64,000 nt of DNA. Source: Cyprinodon diabolis. Its lineage: Eukaryota > Chordata > Actinopteri > Cyprinodontiformes > Cyprinodontidae. Positions 45,224 through 58,143 of the stretch are shown one piece after another; position 1 is the stretch's first letter; each line of letters begins with the position of its first letter. The position numbers and the translations under genes are program-made. The DNA lies in NCBI GenBank assembly GCA_030533445.1, contig CM060064.1:47984787-48048786 (forward strand), read 5' to 3'. The notes beneath the pieces are model-generated. The model was not told the origin of the DNA, did not search any database, and saw only the letters and a program-made list of their open reading frames with translations.

Positions 45224-46435
45224 AACATTTGATCCTTTTAAATGGCGACATCTGCTGGATGATATGAGAACTACATTAGAGCGGCTATAGTAATGTTGGC
45301 TGTAATTTATGACTGAACTGTTTGCTCCATAATGATAGTAAACAGAGGCGGATTTAGGAAATGTGGGGCCCTAGGCAAAGACAGGCAGGGGCCCTCTGAA
45401 TGGAGAAGACATCAAACAGCCCCATTCTCCAGATAGAGCAATGTTAATAGAATAGACATCCATTATCTGTTCTAGGTTGTGTCCCTCTCTTCTTGTCCCT
45501 TTTCTTCTTGTTTTCCTCTCTATGTTTTGTACTCAGCTGACTTTTCATGCTGTCTCTAAAGGAATGAAAGATTTTTTCCAAGCACTAAGCTCACTTAGCT
45601 GATTGCTCCTTCCTGTGTTTCCAAAAAGGCCAAAGTAAATAACCCAGTCCTTCTTTTCACTGTAGACAAGCCATGATCTGCTTATCTGTTCTCCATTTTT
45701 CATTTGGATGAAATAATAGCAATTATCAAAAACTAATGTTAAATGCTTATGTTAAAAAGGAGTTTTTCCTCTCCACTGTCGCTACCAGCATGCTTAGTGT
45801 GAGGGATTGCTGAAGAGTCAATGAGTCGATGCAATCAGCTGGTTTTCCTTAGATAGAAAACTTTGAATCAATCTGACTGGATGATCTGGTTGATGTGGAT
45901 CTATAAAGTGACCTGAGATGACATGATGTGAATTGGAGCTATAGAAATACACTGAATAGAATTTTATTTCTTTTTTTATTGCTTTTATTGTAATGCTTTT
46001 ATTGTAATGTCTATACTTCATATTTATATTTATCTTATCACTGTTACCTGTCATGTCCCGCACTTTATGTCAGTTTTTAAATGTCAGTCTTGTATATTTC
46101 TTGTATATTTGTATATTTCTAGAGAGTAAACGTAATTTAATTTCCCTTGTATGTCTTGTACATATGAAGAAAGTGACAATAAAAGCTGACTTGACTTAAA
46201 TTCTAAAATAGGAAGTTGACAGCTGTTCAACTTTGTTTTGGGGTTCAACATTTCTTATTTAAAAAATGAATCATTTCCACTGTGCATGTTTTCAGTCTCC
46301 AGGTTTGCAGAGACCCGCTCACTTTGTCCCACATCTGTATCACTGTATAAATGATGGTTGAAATATTTCTGCAGATGTTGTTAGCGTGTTCAGCTCCGCT
46401 CCAATAAAGCTCAATGCCTGCTGAGTTTTAGCTGA
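45224..46435. other. Intergenic region upstream of TIF1-like gene
   Basis: Contains an L2-like tail (45758-45963), a GTGGGGCCCTAGGCA repeat fragment near 45362 that is shared with about 14520, and no supported gene. Confidence 0.55.
45758..45963 (+). repeat. L2-like LINE 3' tail
   Basis: Forward copy with AGCATGCTTAGTGTGAGG and ending ACACTGAATAGAATTTTA. The 5' end is truncated. Confidence 0.7.
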
Positions 46436-49151
46436 AGTTCTGTCCCTGAGAGGAAGCAGGAGGCTCCATCACTGCAGAGGAAGCAGGAGGCTCCATCGCT
46501 GCAGAGGAAGCAGGAGGCTCCATCATTGCAGAGGAAGCAGGAGGCTCCATCATTGCAGAGGAAGCAGGAGGCTCCATCATTGCAGAGGAAGCAGGAGGCT
46601 CCATCGCTGCAGAGGAAGCAGGAGGCTCCATCATTGCAGAGGAAGCAGGAGGCTCCATCATTGCAGAGGAAGCAGGAGGCTCCATCGCTGCAGAGGAAGC
46701 AGGAGGCTCCATCATTGCAGAGGAAGCAGGAGGCTCCATCGCTGCAGAGGAAGCAGGAGGCTCCATCATTGCAGAGGAAGCAGGAGGCTCCATCATTGCA
46801 GAGGAAGCAGGAGGCTCCATCGCTGCAGAGGAAGCAGGAGGCTCCATCGCTGCAGAGGAAGCAGGAGGCTCCATCATTGCAGAGGAAGCAGGAGGCTCCA
46901 TCGCTGCAGAGGAAGCAGGAGGCTCCATCACTGCAGAGGAAGCAGGAGGCTCCATCGCTGCAGAGGAAGCAGGAGGCTCCATCACTGCAGAGGAAGCAGG
47001 AGGCTCCATCACTGCAGAGGAAGCAGGAGGCTCCATCATTGCAGAGGAAGCAGGAGGCTCCATCATTGCAGAGGAAGCAGGAGGCTCCATCACTGCAGAG
47101 GAAGCAGGAGGCTCCATCATTACACAGGAAGCAGGAGGCTCCATCACTGCAGAGGAAGCAGGAGGCTCCATCACTGCAGAGGAAGCAGGAGGCTCCATCA
47201 TTGCAGAGGAAGCAGGAGGCTCCATCACTGCAGAGGAAGCAGGAAGCTCCATCACTGCAGAGGAAGCAGGAGGCTCCATAGCTGCAGAGGAAGCAGGAGG
47301 CTCCATCGCTGCAGAGGAAGCAGGAGGCTCCATCACTGCAGAGGAAGCAGGAGGCTCCATCACTGCAGAGGAAGCAGGAGGCTCCATCGCTGCAGAGGAA
47401 GCAGGAGGCTCCATCACTGCAGAGGAAGCAGGAGGCTCCATCACTGCAGAGGAAGCAGGAGGCTCCATCAGAGGAAGCAGGAGGCTCCATCGCTGCAGAG
47501 GAAGCAGGAGGCTCCATCGCTGCAGAGGAAGCAGGAGGCTCCATCACTGCAGAGGAAGCAGGAGGCTCCATCATTGCAGAGGAAGCAGGAGGCTCCATCA
47601 CTGCAGAGGAAGCAGGAGGCTCCATCACTGCAGAGGAAGCAGGAGGCTCCATCACTGCAGAGGAAGCAGGAGGCTCCATCACTGCAGAGGAAGCAGGAGG
47701 CTCCATCACTGCAGAGGAAGCAGGAGGCTCCATCACTGCAGAGGAAGCAGGAGGCTCAATCACTGCAGAGGAAGCAGGAGGCTCCATCCCTGCATGGGAA
47801 ACAGGAGGCTCCATCGCTGCAGAGGAAGCAGGAGGCTCCATCATTGCAGAGGAAGCAGGAGGCTCCATCCCTGCAGAGGAAACAGGAGGCTCCATCACTG
47901 CAGAGGAAGCAGGAGGCTCCATCACTGCAGAGGAAGCAGGAGGCTCCATCACTGCAGAGGAAGCAGGAGGCTCCATCATTGCAGAGGAAGCAGGAGGCTC
48001 CATCATTGCAGAGGAAGCAGGAAGCTCCATCATTGCAGAGGAAGCAGGAGGCTCCATCCCTGCAGAGGAAACAGGAGGCTCCATCCCTGCAGAGGAAACA
48101 GGAGGCTCCATCATTGCAGAGGAAGCAGGATGCTCCATCATTGCAGAGGAAGCAGGAGGTTCCATCGCTGCAGAGGAAGCAGGAGGCTCCATCACTGCAG
48201 AGGAAGCAGGAGGCTCCATCGCTGCAGAGGAAGCAGGAGGCTCCATCATTGCAGAGGAAGCAGGAGGCTCCATCACTGCAGAGGAAGCAGGAGGCTCCAT
48301 CATTGCAGAGGAAGCAGGAGGCTCCATCCCTGCAGAGGAAACAGGAGGCTCCATCATTGCAGAGGAAGCAGGAGGCTCCATCATTGCAGAGGAAACAGGA
48401 GGCTCCATCACTGCGGAGGAAGCAGGAGGCTCCATCCCTGCAGAGGAAACAGGAGGCTCCATCATTGCAGAGGAAGCAGGAGGCTCCATCCCTGCAGAGG
48501 AAACAGGAGGCTCCATCATTGCAGAGGAAGCAGGAGGCTCCATCCCTGCAGAGGAAAAAGGAGGCTCCATCATTGCAGAGGAAGCAGGAGGGTCCATCCC
48601 TGCAGAGGAAACAGGAGGCTCCATCATTGCAGAGGAAGCAGGAGGCTCCATCATTGCAGAGGAAGCAGGAGGCTCCATCGCTGCAGAGGAAGCAGGAGGC
48701 TCCATCACTGCAGAGGAAGCAGGAGGCTCCATCGCTGCAGAGGAAGCAGGAGGCTCCATCACTGCAGAGGAAGCAGGAGGCTCCATCATTGCAGAGGAAG
48801 CAGGAGGCTCCTCCCCTGCAGAGGAAACAGGAGGCTCCATCACTGCAGAGGAAGCAGGAGGCTCCATCACTGCAGAGGAAGCAGGAGGCTCAATCACTGC
48901 AGAGGAAGCAGGAGGCTCCATCATTGCAGAGGAAGCAGGAGGCTCCATCACTGCAGAGGAAGCAGGAGGCTCCATCATTGCAGAGGAAGCAGGAGGCTCC
49001 ATCATTGCAGAGGAAGCAGGAGGCTACATCGCTGCAGAGGAAGCAGGAGGCTCCATCGCTGCAGAGGAAGCAGGAGGCTCCATCACTGCAGAGGAAGGAG
49101 GAGGCTCCATCATTGCAGAGGAAGCAGGAGGCTCCATCATTGCAGAGGAAG

Positions 49152-50210
49152 TGTCGTGGAAAAATCTCTTCAACGACTTAAAATTGGTGCTAAGTTTTGT
49201 AAAAATGTAAAGTTCTTAAAAGGCAGAAAAGTCTTCAAACAATGATCCAAAAATCAGGCAGAAGCAGCTGAAGTCCAGGTCCAATGTGATTTATTGCAAA
49301 ATACAAAGAATCACACACGAGTTGGCTGCCGGCAAACAACTGAACAAATGATGAAAATGGCCTCTTTTATACACTTCTCAGGGCCTGTTAGCTCCTCCTA
49401 CAGGCCCCCACCTTTTTTCATTATTCTAGGTACTTTTTTCTTCGGGTAAAACCAATTATTTTTATCTTACCGGTGGAAAACCCCTTTCAAAGCATATTTT
49501 TTATATATTTAATCAACAGTCTTTGTTACAGGTTATGGTGACTTTTTTTTGCAAATCATGATGACATATATTGCCATTAAATCAAAAACACATCATTCTC
49601 TTAATTATTAATCTTTCAAAACAAGCTTTTATCCAATGTAACTTATGATTATAACATTTCTTTGAGAACAGTCTTACAGGTCATGATGACATTTTGGTGA
49701 ACTTAAATCAGAAGCATATGACAGTTTCAATCAATAATATGTCAAACTAAGCCTTTCTTCTAATGTGATCTAAGATTATAATATTACTTCAAACCAGGTC
49801 AGCATAACCCTGGTGTTCCATGTCCCAGTAAAACATCATCCTTTCTGTGACCATTACTGCACAGTGTGTTTTGAAGATGACAACTCAATTCATCACAATT
49901 GGTTTAGCTGAGTTTAGCTGAGCTGTGCAACCTTGAGATAACAAATAACTCATTTTTAATGAGTGTGCCTTTTTCACTACAAAAGCTTATCATGTAATTC
50001 TGCAGCATTTCCCAATCTTGGATTCAACCCAATACCTGCTTTTGACTGGATCCCAAACTTCAAAAGGCCAGGTGCAGAATCATACACACTCTGCTTCTCT
50101 ATTTCTCCCTTTGGCCTACACAAATGTATTTATGAAAACAACTCTTTTAACATTTAAAAACATTTAATTTTTGTTTTATTCTAATCATTGGTGCAGATTA
50201 ATACACTACA
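49152..50210 (-). mobile_element. Solo LTR copy 1, 1059 bp, in 27-bp array
   Basis: TGTCGTGG...CACTACA on plus, flanked on both sides by GAAG (49148-49151 and 50211-50214), a 4-bp target duplication within the array unit. On the minus strand it has a TATA box GTATAAAAGAGG near 49373-49362 and AATAAA near 49293-49288, the right order for U3-R-U5. No internal retroelement sequence adjoins it. Confidence 0.85.
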
Positions 50211-53200
50211 GAAGCAGGAGGTTCCATCACTGCAGAGGAAGCAGGAGGCTCCATCACTGCAGAGGAAGCAGGAGGCTCCATCACTGCAGAGGAAGCAGGA
50301 GGCTCCATCATTGCAGAGGAAGCAGGAGGCTCAATCACTGCAGAGGAAGCAGGAGGCTCCATCACTGCAGAGGAAGCAGGAGGCTCCATCATTGCAGAGG
50401 AAGCAGGAGGCTCAATCACTGCAGAGGAAGCAGGAGGCTCCATCACCGCAGAGGAAGCAGGAGGCTCCATCACCGCAGAGGAAGCAGGAGGCTCCATCAC
50501 CGCAGAGGAAGCAGGAGGCTCCATCACTGCAGAGGAAGCAGGAGGCTCCATCACTGCAGAGGAAGCAGGAGGCTCCATCACTGCAGAGGAAGCAGGAGGC
50601 TCCATCATTGCAGAGGAAGCAGGAGGCTCCATCGCTGCAGAGAAAGCAGGAGGCTCCATCACTGCAGAGGAAGCAGGAGGCTCCATCACTGCAGAGGAAG
50701 CAGGAGGCTCCATCACTGCAGAGGAAGCAGGAGGCTCCATCACTGCAGAGGAAGCAGGAGGCTCCATAGCTGCAGAGGAAGCAGGAGGCTCCATCACTGC
50801 AGAGGAAGCAGGAGGCTCCATCACTGCAGAGGAAGCAGGAGGCTCCATCCCTGCAGAGGAAACAGGAGGCTCCATAACTGCAGAGGAAGCAGGAGGCTCC
50901 ATCACTGCAGAGGAAGCAGGAGGCTCCATCACTGCAGAGGAAGCAGGCTCCATCACTGCAGAGGAAGCAGGAGGCTCCATCGCTGCAGAGGAAGCAGGAG
51001 GCTCCATCACTGCAGAGGAAGCAGGAGGCTCCATCATTGCAGAGGAAGCAGGAGGCTCCATCGCTGCAGAGGAAGCAGGAGGCTCCATCACCGCAGAGGA
51101 AGCAGGAGGCTCCATCACCGCAGAGGAAGCAGGAGGCTCCATCACCGCAGAGGAAGCAGGAGGCTCCATCACTGCAGAGGAAGCAGGAGGCTCCATCACT
51201 GCAGAGGAAGCAGGAGGCTCCATCACTGCAGAGGAAGCAGGAGGCTCCATCACTGCAGAGGAAGCAGGAGGCTCCATCATTGCAGAGGAAGCAGGAGGCT
51301 CCATCGCTGCAGAGGAAGCAGGAGGCTCCATCACTGCAGAGGAAGCAGGAGGCTCCATCACTGCAGAGGAAGCAGGAGGCTCCATCACTGCAGAGGAAGC
51401 AGGAGGCTCCATCACTGCAGAGGAAGCAGGAGGCTCCATCGCTGCAGAGGAAGCAGGAGGCTCCATCGCTGCAGAGGAAGCAGGAGGCTCCATCGCTGCA
51501 GAGGAAGCAGGAGGCTCCCTCACTGCAGAGGAAGCAGGAGGCTCCATCACTGCAGAGGAAGCAGGAGGCTCCATCACTGCAGAGGAAGCAGGAGGCTCCG
51601 TCGCTGCAGAGGAAGCAGGAGGCTCCATCATTGCAGAGGAAGCAGGAGGCTCCATCACCGCAGAGGAAGCAGGAGGCTCCATCACCGCAGAGGAAGCAGG
51701 AGGCTCCATCACTGCAGAGGAAGCAGGAGGCTCCATCACTGCAGAGGAAGCAGGAGGCTCCATCGCTGCAGAGGACGAAGGAGGCTCAATCACCGCAGAG
51801 GAAGCAGGAGGCTCCATCACTGCAGAGGAAGCAGGAGGCTCCATCACCGCAGAGGAAGCATGAGGCTCCATCACCGCAGAGGAAGCAGGAGGCTCCATCG
51901 CCGCAGAGGAAGCAGGAGGCTCCATCGCTGCAGAGGAAGCAGGAGGCTGCATCGCTGCAGAGGAAGCAGGAGGCTCCATCATTGCAGAGGAAGCAGGAGG
52001 CTCAATCACTGCAGAGGAAGCAGGAGGCTCCATCACTGCAGAGGAAGCAGGAGGCTCCATCCCTGCAGAGGAAGCAGGAGGCTCCCTCACTGCAGAGGAA
52101 GCAGGAGGCTCCATCACTGCAGAGGAAGCAGGAGGCTCCATCACTGCAGAGGAAGCAGGAGGCTCCATCATTGCAGAGGAAGCAGGAGGCTCCATCACTG
52201 CAGAGGAAGCAGGAGGCTCCATCACTGCAGAGGAAGCAGGAGGCTCCATCACTGCAGAGGAAGCAGGAGGCTCCATCGCTGAAGAGGAAGCAGGAGGCTC
52301 CATCCCTGCAGAGGAAACAGGAGGCTCCATCCCTGCAGAGGAAACAGGAGGCTCCATCATTGCAGAGGAAGCAGGAGGCTCCATCATTGCAGAGGAAGCA
52401 GGAGGCTCCATCGCTGCAGAGGAAGCAGGAGGCTCCATCACTGCAGAGGAAGCAGGAGGCTCCATCGCTGCAGGTGAAGCAGGAGGCTCCATCATTGCAG
52501 AGGAAGCAGGAGGCTCCATCACTGCAGAGGAAGCAGGAGGCTCCATCATTGCAGAGGAAGCAGGAGGCTCCATCCCTGCAGAGGAAACAGGAGGCTTCAT
52601 CATTGCAGAGGAAGCAGGAGGCTCCATCATTGCAGAGGAAACAGGAGGCTCCATCACTGCGGAGGAAGCAGGAGGCTCCATCCCTGCAGAGGAAACAGGA
52701 GGCTCCATCATTGCAGAGGAAGCAGGAGGCTCCATCCCTGCAGAGGAAACAGGAGGCTCCATCATTGCAGAGGAAGCAGGAGGCTCCATCCCTGCAGAGG
52801 AAAAAGGAGGCTGCATCATTGCAGAGGAAGCAGGAGGCTCCATCCCTGCAGAGGAAACAGGAGGCTCCATCATTGCAGAGGAAGCAGGAGGCTCCATCGC
52901 TGCAGAGGAAGCAGGAGGCTCCATCACTGCAGAGGAAGCAGGAGGCTCCATCATTGCAGAGGAAGCAGGAGGCTCCATCACTGCAGAGGAAGCAGGAGGC
53001 TCCATCATTGCAGAGGAAGCAGGAGGCTCCTCCCCTGCAGAGGAAACAGGAGGCTCCATCACTGCAGAGGAAGCAGGAGGCTCCATCACTGCAGAGGAAG
53101 CAGGAGGCTCCATCATTGCAGAGGAAGCAGGAGGCTCCATCACTGAAGAGGAAGCAGGAGGCTCCATCGCTGCAGAGGAAGCAGGAGGCTCCATCGCTGC

Positions 53201-53288
53201 AGAGGAAGCAGGAGGCTCCATCACTGCAGAGGAAGGAGGAGTACCATCATTGCAGAGGAAGCAGGAGGCTCCATCATTGCAGAGGAAG

Positions 53289-54348
53289 TGTCGTGGAAAA
53301 ATCTCTTCAACGACTTAAAATTGGTGCTAAGTTTTGTAAAAATGTAAAGTTCTTAAAAGGCAGAAAAGTCTTCAAACAATGATCCAAAAATCAGGCAGAA
53401 GCAGCTGAAGTCCAGGTCCAATGTGATTTATTGCAAAATACAAAGAATCACACACGAGTTGGCTGCCGGCAAACAACTGAACAAATGATGAAAATGGCCT
53501 CTTTTATACACTTCTCAGGGCCTGTTAGCTCCTCCTACAGGCCCCCACCTTTTTTCATTATTCTAGGTACTTTTTTCTTCGGGTAAAACCAATTATTTTT
53601 ATCTTACCGGTGGAAAACCCCTTTCAAAGCATATTTTTTATATATTTAATCAACAGTCTTTGTTACAGGTTATGGTGACTTTTTTTTGCAAATCATGATG
53701 ACATATATTGCCATTAAATCAAAAACACATCATTCTCTTAATTATTAATCTTTCAAAACAAGCTTTTATCCAATGTAACTTATGATTATAACATTTCTTT
53801 GAGAACAGTCTTACAGGTCATGATGACATTTTGGTGAACTTAAATCAGAAGCATATGACAGTTTCAATCAATAATATGTCAAAACTAAGCCTTTCTTCTA
53901 ATGTGATCTAAGATTATAATATTACTTCAAACCAGGTCAGCATAACCCTGGTGTTCCATGTCCCAGTAAAACATCATCCTTTCTGTGACCATTACTGCAC
54001 AGTGTGTTTTGAAGATGACAACTCAATTCATCACAATTGGTTTAGCTGAGTTTAGCTGAGCTGTGCAACCTTGAGATAACAAATAACTCATTTTTAATGA
54101 GTGTGCCTTTTTCACTACAAAAGCTTATCATGTAATTCTGCAGCATTTCCCAATCTTGGATTCAACCCAATACCTGCTTTTGACTGGATCCCAAACTTCA
54201 AAAGGCCAGGTGCAGAATCATACACACTCTGCTTCTCTATTTCTCCCTTTGGCCTACACAAATGTATTTATGAAAACAACTCTTTTAACATTTAAAAACA
54301 TTTAATTTTTGTTTTATTCTAATCATTGGTGCAGATTAATACACTACA
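53289..54348 (-). mobile_element. Solo LTR copy 2, 1060 bp, in 27-bp array
   Basis: Nearly identical to the copy at 49152-50210; by eye the only difference is one extra A in an A-run near 53882. It has the same GAAG flanks (53285-53288 and 54349-54352) and the same flanking array variant (AGGAGGTTCC) to the right. The offset is 4137-4138 bases. Confidence 0.85.
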
Positions 54349-56281
54349 GAAGCAGGAGGTTCCATCACTGCAGAGGAAGCAGGAGGCTCCATCACTGCAG
54401 AGGAAGCAGGAGGCTCCATCACTGCAGAGGAAGCAGGAGGCTCCATCACTGCAGAGGAAGCAGGAGGCTCCATCGCTGCAGAGGAAGCAGGAGGCTCCAT
54501 CACTGCAGAGGAAGCAGGAGGCTCCATCACTGCAGAGGAAGCAGGAGGCTCCATCATTGCAGAGGAAGCATGAGGCTCCATCACCGCAGAGGAAGCAGGA
54601 GGCTCCATCGCCGCAGAGGAAGCAGGAGGCTCCATCATTGCAGAGGAAGCAGGAGGCTCAATCACTGCAGAGGAAGCAGGAGGCTCCATCACTGCAGAGG
54701 AAGCAGGAGGCTCCATCATTGCAGAGGAAGCAGGAGGCTCCATCACCGCAGAGGAAGCAGGAGGCTCCATCACCGCAGAGGAAGCAGGAGGCTCCATCAC
54801 TGCAGAGGAAGCAGGAGGCTCCATCACTGCAGAGGAAGCAGGAGGCTCCATCACTGCAGAGGAAGCAGGAGGCTCCATCATTGCAGAGGAAGCAGGAGGC
54901 TCCATCGCTGCAGAGGAAGCAGGAGGCTCCATCACTGCAGAGGAAGCAGGAGGCTCCATCACTGCAGAGGAAGCAGGAGGCTCCATCACTGCAGAGGAAG
55001 CAGGAGGCTCCATCACTGCAGAGGAAGCAGGAGGCTCCATAGCTGCAGAGGAAGCAGGAGGCTCCATCACTGCAGAGGAAGCAGGAGGCTCCATCACTGC
55101 AGAGGAAGCAGGAGGCTCCATCCCTGCAGAGGAAACAGGAGGCTCCATCACTGCAGAGGAAGCAGGAGGCTCCATCACTGCAGAGGAAGCAGGAGGCTCC
55201 ATCACTGCAGAGGAAGCAGGAGGCTCCATCGCTGCAGAGGAAGCAGGAGGCTCCATCACTGCAGAGGAAGCAGGAGGCTCCATCATTGCAGAGGAAGCAG
55301 GAGGCTCCATCGCTGCAGAGGAAGCAGGAGGCTCCATCACTGCAGAGGAAGCAGGAGGCTCCATCACCGCAGAGGAAGCAGGAGGCTCCATCACCGCAGA
55401 GGAAGCAGGAGGCTCCATCACTGCAGAGGAAGCAGGAGGCTCCATCACTGCAGAGGAAGCAGGAGGCTCCATCACTGCAGAGGAAGCAGGAGGCTCCATC
55501 ACTGCAGAGGAAGCAGGAGGCTCCATCATTGCAGAGGAAGCAGGAGGCTCCATCGCTGCAGAGGAAGCAGGAGGCTCCATCACTGCAGAGGAAGCAGGAG
55601 GCTCCATCACTGCAGAGGAAGCAGGAGGCTCCATCACTGCAGAGGAAGCAGTGGGGCGGAGTCTGCAGTGGAGGACGATCCATAAGACATTAAACCACCA
55701 GATGTTCAGTTTGAAACTTTTAAAAGAATTTTATTTGTAATTTAGATTATTTTTATATCAATCTGTTTAATGTTTAAATTCCAGCTCTCTCAACTTTTTC
55801 CCACTAACTGTTTGAAGAAATGTGCTTCAAATAAAGATGAGATTAATTAATCTTTAATGGTTATAATTGTTCTAAGGTTTAGTGTAGAGCGCTGAGGAGA
55901 GCAGAGGGTATTTCTATCCAACCATCAGCCTGTTTTTCTCTTTCTAACAGCAGCTTGTTGATCAACATCCATCCTGCTTTATTTATTATTATCATCCTTT
56001 ATCACAGGAACCAAAAGCTGGACTTGTGTCCCTGTCTTTAAATGCTAACAGTCTGAGTAAAAACTAGATGTGTCTGCTGCTCTGATCTACGTATCTAGTT
56101 AATGCAGGTCTGAGGATCTTAGTGCCTCCTTGTAATAAAGGTGGAATGATGCTCTGATCCCTTTAAAATATCCAGAAATATGAGCTGATCAGCTTTTCTT
56201 CATCGGAGGAAGCGTATGGGAGGAAAAACAAAGTGAGGTGTGTGTTCATGTTGTTTCTCCTCCTCCCCGCCCTCTGATCAG

Positions 56282-56309
56282 CCCCCCCCCCCCCCCCCCC
56301 CCCCCCCCG
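56282..56309. repeat. Poly-C homopolymer
   Basis: An uninterrupted run of C approaching 30 bases (G on the opposite strand). The true length is uncertain because such runs are often misassembled. Confidence 0.85.
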
Positions 56310-57567
56310 CTCTGAAACAGGATTCCTGCTTTTCTCCTTTGCAGCGGCCCTCTGGTTCGGGGCCCAACAGGGGCCAAAAGGCCAGAAGATAAACGTTCCC
56401 TCTGCTGCTCCCCCCCTCAATATTCACTAAAAGAAACAAAACTTTCCAGTAAATTTCATCTGTCGAGTTTCATCCAGTCGAAAAAAAACATGGAAAAACC
56501 CTGAAGGAAAAACGGCGTCTGGAATAAACTTCCAACCCTGCTGAGCCACAGCTGAGCTGAGTGTCTGAGAGACTCTGGATCCATGATGTAATCAAGCCTC
56601 TTATTTAACAGGACTTTACTGCTGAAATGTTTCCAACACGTTGTTGATTTTAATAACAAGGCTTTTCAACTGAAAGGAGGACGGATTGTTTTCTGGATTT
56701 ATTTTTATAACACATTTCAGTAGGAAGGCAATTAAAACATAACAGGAAAAGACCCAGAGAGAAACTGATTACAGTAATTAAATAATTAACTAATTCCAAG
56801 AGAATAAAAATGAATAATTCTAATCATAAAATATAAAGATAGTAAAATGACTGGTCATGAAATAAAAAAGGTAAATTGATAAAGTTCAGGCAGCCCAGTC
56901 AAATCTACCTTAAACAAATGAGTTACAATAAAGATGTGAGTTTACTAGAAGTCTGCAGTTAGTCTGAATACAAATTTATCCAAATACTTTAAGAGTTTTA
57001 CTGCCTAACAGACCTTCGCCTGTTTGCCTTTGATTGATTAGATCCACGAAATATTTTACAACAGTTAGAGAGAAACCGTTGGTTTGAATAAACGGATATT
57101 CTATTTAGCAAACACACCTGTTCTACTCACCTTCACACCGACACCCATCAGAGTTTTACACACTAACTGTCCTCTCCAGACCAGAAACATGTCCTCACTT
57201 TGGAGGGAAATACTGGAAACAGCCTGAAAGTTTCAGTTTAGGCAACTGGACATAAAGTTAGACATTTCAGCCAAGATGCTTCCTCAGGTCTAACTAGTGG
57301 TGGGGAGCACTGAGATGAATACAGTGGAGGTGGAAGAAAGAATTAGGGGGGGCTAAAGAGGCTTTGATCCATGGGGGTCCTTCAGTCTATCTGACATGGA
57401 GCAGAACCAGGACCAACTTTAATGATCAGGTTTCTGTCCACAAACAGAACGTTTCCTGGTTTCCCATCACTCACATTTTAATCTACAGTCCAAATAAGTA
57501 GGAAGAACGTTGAAAATAGAAGCAGAAAGAACAATTCTGCTGGAACAGCTCAGCTTCTTTCAGCTTC

Positions 57568-57740
57568 ATGGTGGAGCAGAGGTTAGCATTGATGTCTGCA
57601 GCTAGAAGGTTCTGGGTTTGGTTCATGGCTTCGGGGCGTTTCTAATTGTTCTCCGTGTTCATGTATGGTTTCTCTCCTGGTACTCCAGCTCCCTGTGACC
57701 CTGCAAAGACGAATGAGCAAAGTCAGAAGATGGATACCAG
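57568..57740 (+). repeat. SINE of the fish tRNA-derived type
   Basis: Contains GCAGCTAGAAGGTTCTGGGT, GTTCTCCGTGTTCATGTATG and CTGGTACTCCAGCTCC. These correspond to the B-box-like GGTTC region and conserved body of a widespread fish SINE, in diverged form. Confidence 0.6.
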
Positions 57741-58143
57741 AAGTTTTACCACTGGGACAAAACTTTGAAGTTTAAAGTAGCTGAGAGACACAGAGTTCAA
57801 ATCTATGTCTTTAGAAAGTTAAATGTAAATGTTTTTGATTTTACATTTTTACCAACTCAACAATAAACAAAACTCACAATATTCAGATGGTTGTAGTTAA
57901 AAACCTTTTCATTTCATCTTTTTAGGCCGTTCTTTCTGACTCTTTATCAAACTAAACAGTCTATTTTTTTAATATAAAACAAAGTGAGTGAGTGAAGCTT
58001 CCCTGTATGCAGATGACTGAGCGCTGTGGTGCTGATTAGTTTCCATCCTGTGATTGGTGGCTTCATGTCCAACAGGAAGATGTGAACAGAGGTTAAAAGC
58101 TGCTGCAGGACTGCAGACATCGGTAGGAAGCTGAACCACAGCC

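Larger units (their letters stand above)
46440..55650. repeat. 27-bp minisatellite mega-array (GCAGAGGAAGCAGGAGGCTC...) with two LTR interruptions
   Basis: The unit is 27 bases: GCAGAGGAAGCAGG, then AGGCTCCATCACT, with variants at the last codon (CACT, CATT, CGCT, CCCT, CACC). Segments are 46447-49147, 50215-53284 and 54353-55648, about 260 copies in all. On the minus strand one frame reads MEPPASSAV; plus frames read QRKQEAPSL and RRLHHCRGS. The unit length is a multiple of three and lacks stops, so long ORFs in several frames (up to about 1000 codons) are expected without coding. No gene model is supported. Confidence 0.95.
55656..58143. other. Intergenic region before the serine protease gene
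   Basis: Contains a poly-C run of about 29 bases (about 56282-56308), AT-rich sequence and a SINE (about 57568-57740). No exon was recognised. Confidence 0.55.

Noticed and set aside
46411..49005. 864-codon minus-strand ORF of MEPPASSAV repeats (also about 1000 codons at 50198-53224)
   Set aside because: The 27-bp unit is a multiple of three without stops, so several frames are open on both strands. Frame switches inside the array and lack of flanking exons argue against coding.
49152..54348. One retrotransposon with two LTRs and a 3-kb minisatellite interior
   Set aside because: Each LTR has its own GAAG duplication and array sequence continues on both outer sides; no primer site or polypurine tract adjoins either LTR. 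Tandem duplication of a solo LTR fits better.
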